From: Bacteroidota bacterium | Lineage (GTDB): Bacteria; Bacteroidota; Bacteroidia; NS11-12g; UBA9320 | NCBI GenBank assembly: GCA_002746305.1 | Contig: NVWV01000012.1 | Span: forward strand, 107,417-171,416 | Direction of reading: 5' to 3' | DNA length: 64,000 bases | Part shown: positions 60,590 to 64,000 of the stretch, in pieces | Position numbering within the stretch: the first letter of the stretch is position 1 | Layout: every line of letters starts with the position of its first letter | Translations under genes and position numbers: made by a program | Notes under the pieces: model-generated | Databases searched by the model: none | What the model was told of the DNA's origin: nothing | The model's input: the letters and a program-made list of their open reading frames with translations, nothing else

Positions 60590-60637
60590 ACTATACTAAA
60601 AGGTCAAAGCTGAAGCTTTGGCCTTTTTTAGTATAGT
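60590..60637 (+). terminator. Long bidirectional terminator hairpin
   Basis: About 21 base pairs (ACTATACTAAAAGGTCAAAGC with its complement, loop TGAA) follow the paralog 1 gene by 17 bases. The hairpin carries a T run on the plus side. Confidence 0.85.
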
Positions 60638-61005
60638 AACTATCGTATAAATCTTCCAACAGCTTAACTCTCCTTTTAAAAGGAAGCATAGTATCATAAA
60701 ACATTAATTAATTTTTGATTTCACTTCCTGTAATTCAGAATATAGAAAGGCAACAAGTCAATGTGAAGATTCTAACTATCATCTTTCCATTTCAATTGAC
60801 ACCTAAACAACCTTACAAATAAACCAACATTGATTGTTACAAATGAGATAAGCTTTTCGTTTAGTTTTCAATATTAGGTCAGAACCCAATGGATAATACA
60901 AAATCTAAGACTATAGATTAACAAGGTTAGGATTTCATCTATTAGCCTTCAGCAACACCTCGAAACCCCATCATAGAAGATGGACTGAGGTCAAATAATG
61001 CTATA

Positions 61006-61042
61006 AACAAAAAGAGCCTCATTGATGAGATGAGAGCTCTTT
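61006..61042 (-). terminator. Terminator of paralog 2 (minus strand)
   Basis: AAAGAGC/GCTCTTT outer stem with an inner CTCA/TGAG stem; on the minus strand it is followed by TTTTTG. Confidence 0.65.
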
Positions 61043-61050
61043 GATTTAAC

Positions 61051-61079
61051 AAGGGAATTATGGCAGTGATTCCCTTTTT
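61051..61079 (+). terminator. Second hairpin with T run
   Basis: AAGGGAAT pairs with ATTCCCTT, followed by TTTG on the plus strand. TTTGATTTAAC follows both this and the previous hairpin, so the two may be a small duplication. The stretch 60640-61000 shows nothing else to me. Confidence 0.5.
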
Positions 61080-61102
61080 GATTTAACAACGTCTTAATAA
61101 TC

Positions 61103-63208
61103 TTACAATACTTTGTTTAATTTCTTAATGATTTTTTTGTTTTGAACAATTACTTCTACGAAGTAAACACCTACTGCAAGGTCTGAAACCTGAATACTGT
61201 AAGTACCATTATTCTGTGAGATGCTCAATGCACTTGTAATGTCAAGCCCTTCCATATTGATTATTCTGAATGAAGAAGCTGATGTTGAAACCTCAACAGT
61301 TACAACAGAGTGAGACATTATAGGATTAGGAAACATACTAACAGTTCCTTCATTTGATCTTTGAACCCTAACAATATCACTATACGTAAAGACTCCGTCA
61401 AAATCAACTTGCTTTATTCTATAGAAACTATAGTTGGAAGTAGACTTCGAGTTGTCAATAAAGTCATAACTACTTAAACTGAACGTAGTCCCAGAACCTA
61501 ATACTTCACCAATTGCTGTAAACTCATTTTGATTGTCGTTCATTCGTTCGATTACAAAATGACTATTGTTTAATTCCATAGCTGTAGCCCAAGTAATTAG
61601 GGTACTTGCTTTATCAAGTTGGTGAGCCTTTACATTTACAAAATCAACTGGCAAAGGATTAGACCAAAAATATGCATATATGGCAGGAGTCTGATCAGCA
61701 AATCCGGCTGCATCCATTACAGAATAACTAAATTCTACTGAATCTCTATCATTTACCACAAACTTCAGTTTAGCAAAATCTATGTTAGTAATTGTATACG
61801 GATTAGAAAGTGATGGAGGATTAGTCCCATCATCTCCAACTGTTAATTGAATACCATCATACAAAAGCTGGTTCGAACTCGCAGGTAATGAAGTAACATA
61901 AAATGTAGCAATTGTATTAATCTGCCCTTGTTCAGCATCATTTGCAAAAGGCATATTACCCATACCTCCTGCAGCGATAGTAGTATATCCAACTGTTAGT
62001 GTATCTCCATGACTTGGATTCCAAATTTCGTTTATTACTGTAACAGCTTCTGGCATCATATTTATTCCAAAATTGGCATCTTGAAAATTATCTCCATTCA
62101 CAGTGATACTAATAATTCCATCAACTGTACCATCTGTTCCACTCACATTTCCAGAGGTCTCACCTGTATTCATACACTTACTTGGTAGACTTACACTATT
62201 CCCAGTACTATTAACAGCTAATACCTGATCAGTGAGCATAAGAGAATAAGAACCATCTAAGACTGCTGGGAAACTATAGCTCCCATCCGCTGCTACTTGA
62301 GTACATTGACTTACTGAGTCACCTCCATTAATTAAACTGACAAATAAAGATGAACCAGCGACTGTGCCAATTCCAGATCCATTAACCAATGCATCTCCAA
62401 ACAATCCATTGGAGTCATTGTAAACATTTCCTGAAACCTTATAATAAGACAAAGAGTTAGGAAAATCGTATCCCGCCGCAAATTCCAAAAAGAAATAAGC
62501 AAGTCCGTTAGATCCTGATCCAATTGATATTTGAAAAGAGCTCATCGTATCATAAAAAACACGCACTCTATTTCTAGGGTCAGTAGCGTTAGTTGTTCCT
62601 GCATTGGTATTAGAAATCCATTTTGTCAATGTGCTTGAACTCGCAGTTGCAAAAACAAGATTAGTGCTTTGATCCAACTCACTAGTTGTAAAGCCACCAA
62701 ACTCAGTATACTGATTACTATTTGCATTTCCGTTCCCATCCAAATCATAAGAATTTATACGAACACTGTCTAAAGTTACATTCGTTGCACTCACTTGATT
62801 TGTACCAGAGTTGTAGCTAAACGTGCCATCCTGCACAAATTGAAAGTTAAATCTTGATATTCCACCTCCTGAAGGCATACTTGTAAATGGAGAGAAGAAA
62901 CGCTCCTCGTTATTACTATAGTAGCTTCCCGAAGTTGAATTCTGGTCAACATTTGTCAATGAGTTTCCGGTTATACTATCAACCACTACATAGCAATCAA
63001 TTGATTGACTATTAACTGTCGCAGCATTTTCATACAAAATAATATCTCCTTGGCTTGTTCCATCGCTACCGGAAGGGTAGTAGGAAATATTCACTCCTGA
63101 TCCACCGAAGTTAACGTCGGTATATTGAGCACTTACAAAATTTGAAAGGCCAAATAACAAAATGAATGTTAGGAGGAATGATAAACTTAGTGTTTTAAAT
63201 TTCTTCAT
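61103..63208 (-). CDS. Secreted T9SS type A protein, paralog 2
   Basis: From the ATG at 63208 this encodes 701 residues with a signal peptide ending SNFVSAQ. It has the same order as paralog 1: YTDVNFGGSGVNISYYPSGS, CYVVVDSITGNSLTNVDQNS, GNVYNDSNGLFGDALVNG and a type A sorting domain (VSMFPNPIMSHSVVTVEV, LAVGVYFVEVIVQN). The upstream ATG at 63259 gives a poor extra segment, so it is not used. It converges on paralog 1, so the two genes form an inverted pair. Confidence 0.75.
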   Translation of the reverse strand: MKKFKTLSLSFLLTFILLFGLSNFVSAQYTDVNFGGSGVNISYYPSGSDGTSQGDIILYENAATVNSQSIDCYVVVDSITGNSLTNVDQNSTSGSYYSNNEERFFSPFTSMPSGGGISRFNFQFVQDGTFSYNSGTNQVSATNVTLDSVRINSYDLDGNGNANSNQYTEFGGFTTSELDQSTNLVFATASSSTLTKWISNTNAGTTNATDPRNRVRVFYDTMSSFQISIGSGSNGLAYFFLEFAAGYDFPNSLSYYKVSGNVYNDSNGLFGDALVNGSGIGTVAGSSLFVSLINGGDSVSQCTQVAADGSYSFPAVLDGSYSLMLTDQVLAVNSTGNSVSLPSKCMNTGETSGNVSGTDGTVDGIISITVNGDNFQDANFGINMMPEAVTVINEIWNPSHGDTLTVGYTTIAAGGMGNMPFANDAEQGQINTIATFYVTSLPASSNQLLYDGIQLTVGDDGTNPPSLSNPYTITNIDFAKLKFVVNDRDSVEFSYSVMDAAGFADQTPAIYAYFWSNPLPVDFVNVKAHQLDKASTLITWATAMELNNSHFVIERMNDNQNEFTAIGEVLGSGTTFSLSSYDFIDNSKSTSNYSFYRIKQVDFDGVFTYSDIVRVQRSNEGTVSMFPNPIMSHSVVTVEVSTSASSFRIINMEGLDITSALSISQNNGTYSIQVSDLAVGVYFVEVIVQNKKIIKKLNKVL

Positions 63209-63763
63209 AAGTAATAAGGTTAATAAGGTATCCTGTTTAGTCCAACATATGTGCCACAAACCTGCTTTTTACTACTAAGTCTCTAATTAACAAATAGTTA
63301 CAACGCCATAGACAGATATTCCAAAACCGAGCGATTGTCTCATAATGGGAATATCAGGTAATAAGTTGAGAAAATACAGAGCATGGAATACATCTACCCC
63401 CTATCTATATTATCTTTTGTCAAACAACTCATCGATTGTGAAAATCTGCTGCACTAAATTACCATAGCAAATTACATCTGAACATAGAGGTCAGATGAGA
63501 TAATACAAACAACTAAAAATCTCAATTAATGTGCTTTTCAGCTTTAAGTATTGAAAAAAATAAGACATGACACTCTTATGACTCAATGCTGATATTACTC
63601 GCAATTCACTGTTTATCAGTAATTTACAATGCCCTTAGTGTCATTATAACCCTCAGATTTCACTCTAATACTCCTTGAACACCTATTAACCATAAATATC
63701 ATTGAAATAGTTGCAACCTTTTTAGAAATTTGTTTCTAATTATATATCAAATAAGACGTAAAT
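63209..63763. other. Intergenic region between divergent secreted-protein genes
   Basis: No gene seen. It holds CTCATAATGGG (63339-63349), related to the other palindromes of this region. No clean TANNTTTG box was found for either gene. Confidence 0.4.
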
Positions 63764-64000
63764 AATGAACAAAAAAAATTACTTAATCAAAGGCTTTCTA
63801 ACTTTACTAGCGATCGGCTCGTTTGGTCTGGCAAATGCACAGTATTGTGCATCTAATGCCACCTCAACTGCCGATTCCAAATGTGACCGTGTTGTGCTTG
63901 TAGGTAACTCTACAACTATTGATGAAAATTCATCAACTGCTGGTTGCCAAACGTATTCCGACAATACTTCTATTGCTGCTGCTGAACTATCTCCCGGTGC
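63764..64000 (+). CDS. Secreted protein, N-terminal part (GEVED-type N-terminus)
   Basis: The 79 visible codons start at ATG 63764 and run off the right edge. A signal peptide ends near GLANAQ, then YCASNATSTADSKCDRVVLV and STAGCQTYSDNTSIAAAELS follow. This Cys-containing start (YCxS...CxxY.D.T) is typical of Bacteroidota secreted proteins that carry GEVED domains. It is probably exported by the type IX system, but the C-terminus is not in the window. Confidence 0.6.

Overview
The window is AT-rich DNA from a member of the Bacteroidota, probably a flavobacterium-like or cytophaga-like marine or soil type. The evidence is type IX secretion sorting domains, a PorP/SprF partner protein, promoters of the TANNTTTG type, a CcoN-CcoO fused cbb3 oxidase and several small Bacteroidota-type proteins. 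No rRNA, tRNA or CRISPR array was seen, and the species cannot be named from the sequence.

Layout. 1-8 kb: a minus-strand set of surface and membrane genes (two GT-C-like glycosyltransferases, an FkbM methyltransferase, DUF2188 and DUF4870 proteins, a nuclease and an S33 lipoprotein peptidase), with a DUF2853 gene on the plus strand. 8-13 kb: a beta-barrel protein, two START/SRPBCC proteins, an AraC-type regulator and an ECF sigma factor. 12.94-18.17 kb: a 5.2-kb transposon of the IS1595 family. It has 26-bp terminal inverted repeats (24 of 26 identical) and a perfect 8-bp target duplication (AAGTAAGT). Its cargo is a retropepsin-like protease with a small partner, an XRE-ImmA/IrrE metalloprotease with a partner, several very small proteins, a strongly structured RNA of about 225 nt and a leader with competing stems. 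This is the best candidate in the window for an undescribed system. ssb follows at 18.3 kb. A 147-nt structured element downstream of ssb occurs again at 9.03 kb, with structure-preserving changes.

18.8-28 kb: Bcp peroxidase, two tandem CX4CH lipoproteins, an M23 peptidase and a three-gene operon for an HxSNG barrel, an SxSxG hydrolase and a membrane patatin. 28-33 kb: catabolism (4-hydroxyphenylpyruvate dioxygenase and the three lower meta-cleavage enzymes) with a TetR regulator. 32.9-44.9 kb: an oxygen-respiration block. A FixL-like heme-PAS kinase and a receiver-CRP fusion precede CcoI, CcoS, CcoNO, CcoQ, CcoP, CcoG, FixH and a DsbD_2/TauE-like protein.

44.9-64 kb: a gene-poor stretch with three hairpins that share one loop sequence, a LuxR-type response regulator, a 1627-residue PKD-repeat protein paired with PorP/SprF, an OmpR-type two-component system and three large secreted proteins. 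Two of those are convergent paralogs. A short palindromic motif (YCATWATGRG-like) recurs in the intergenic regions here and may mark a regulon.

All functional calls rest on motifs read by eye. No search, folding or alignment program was run.
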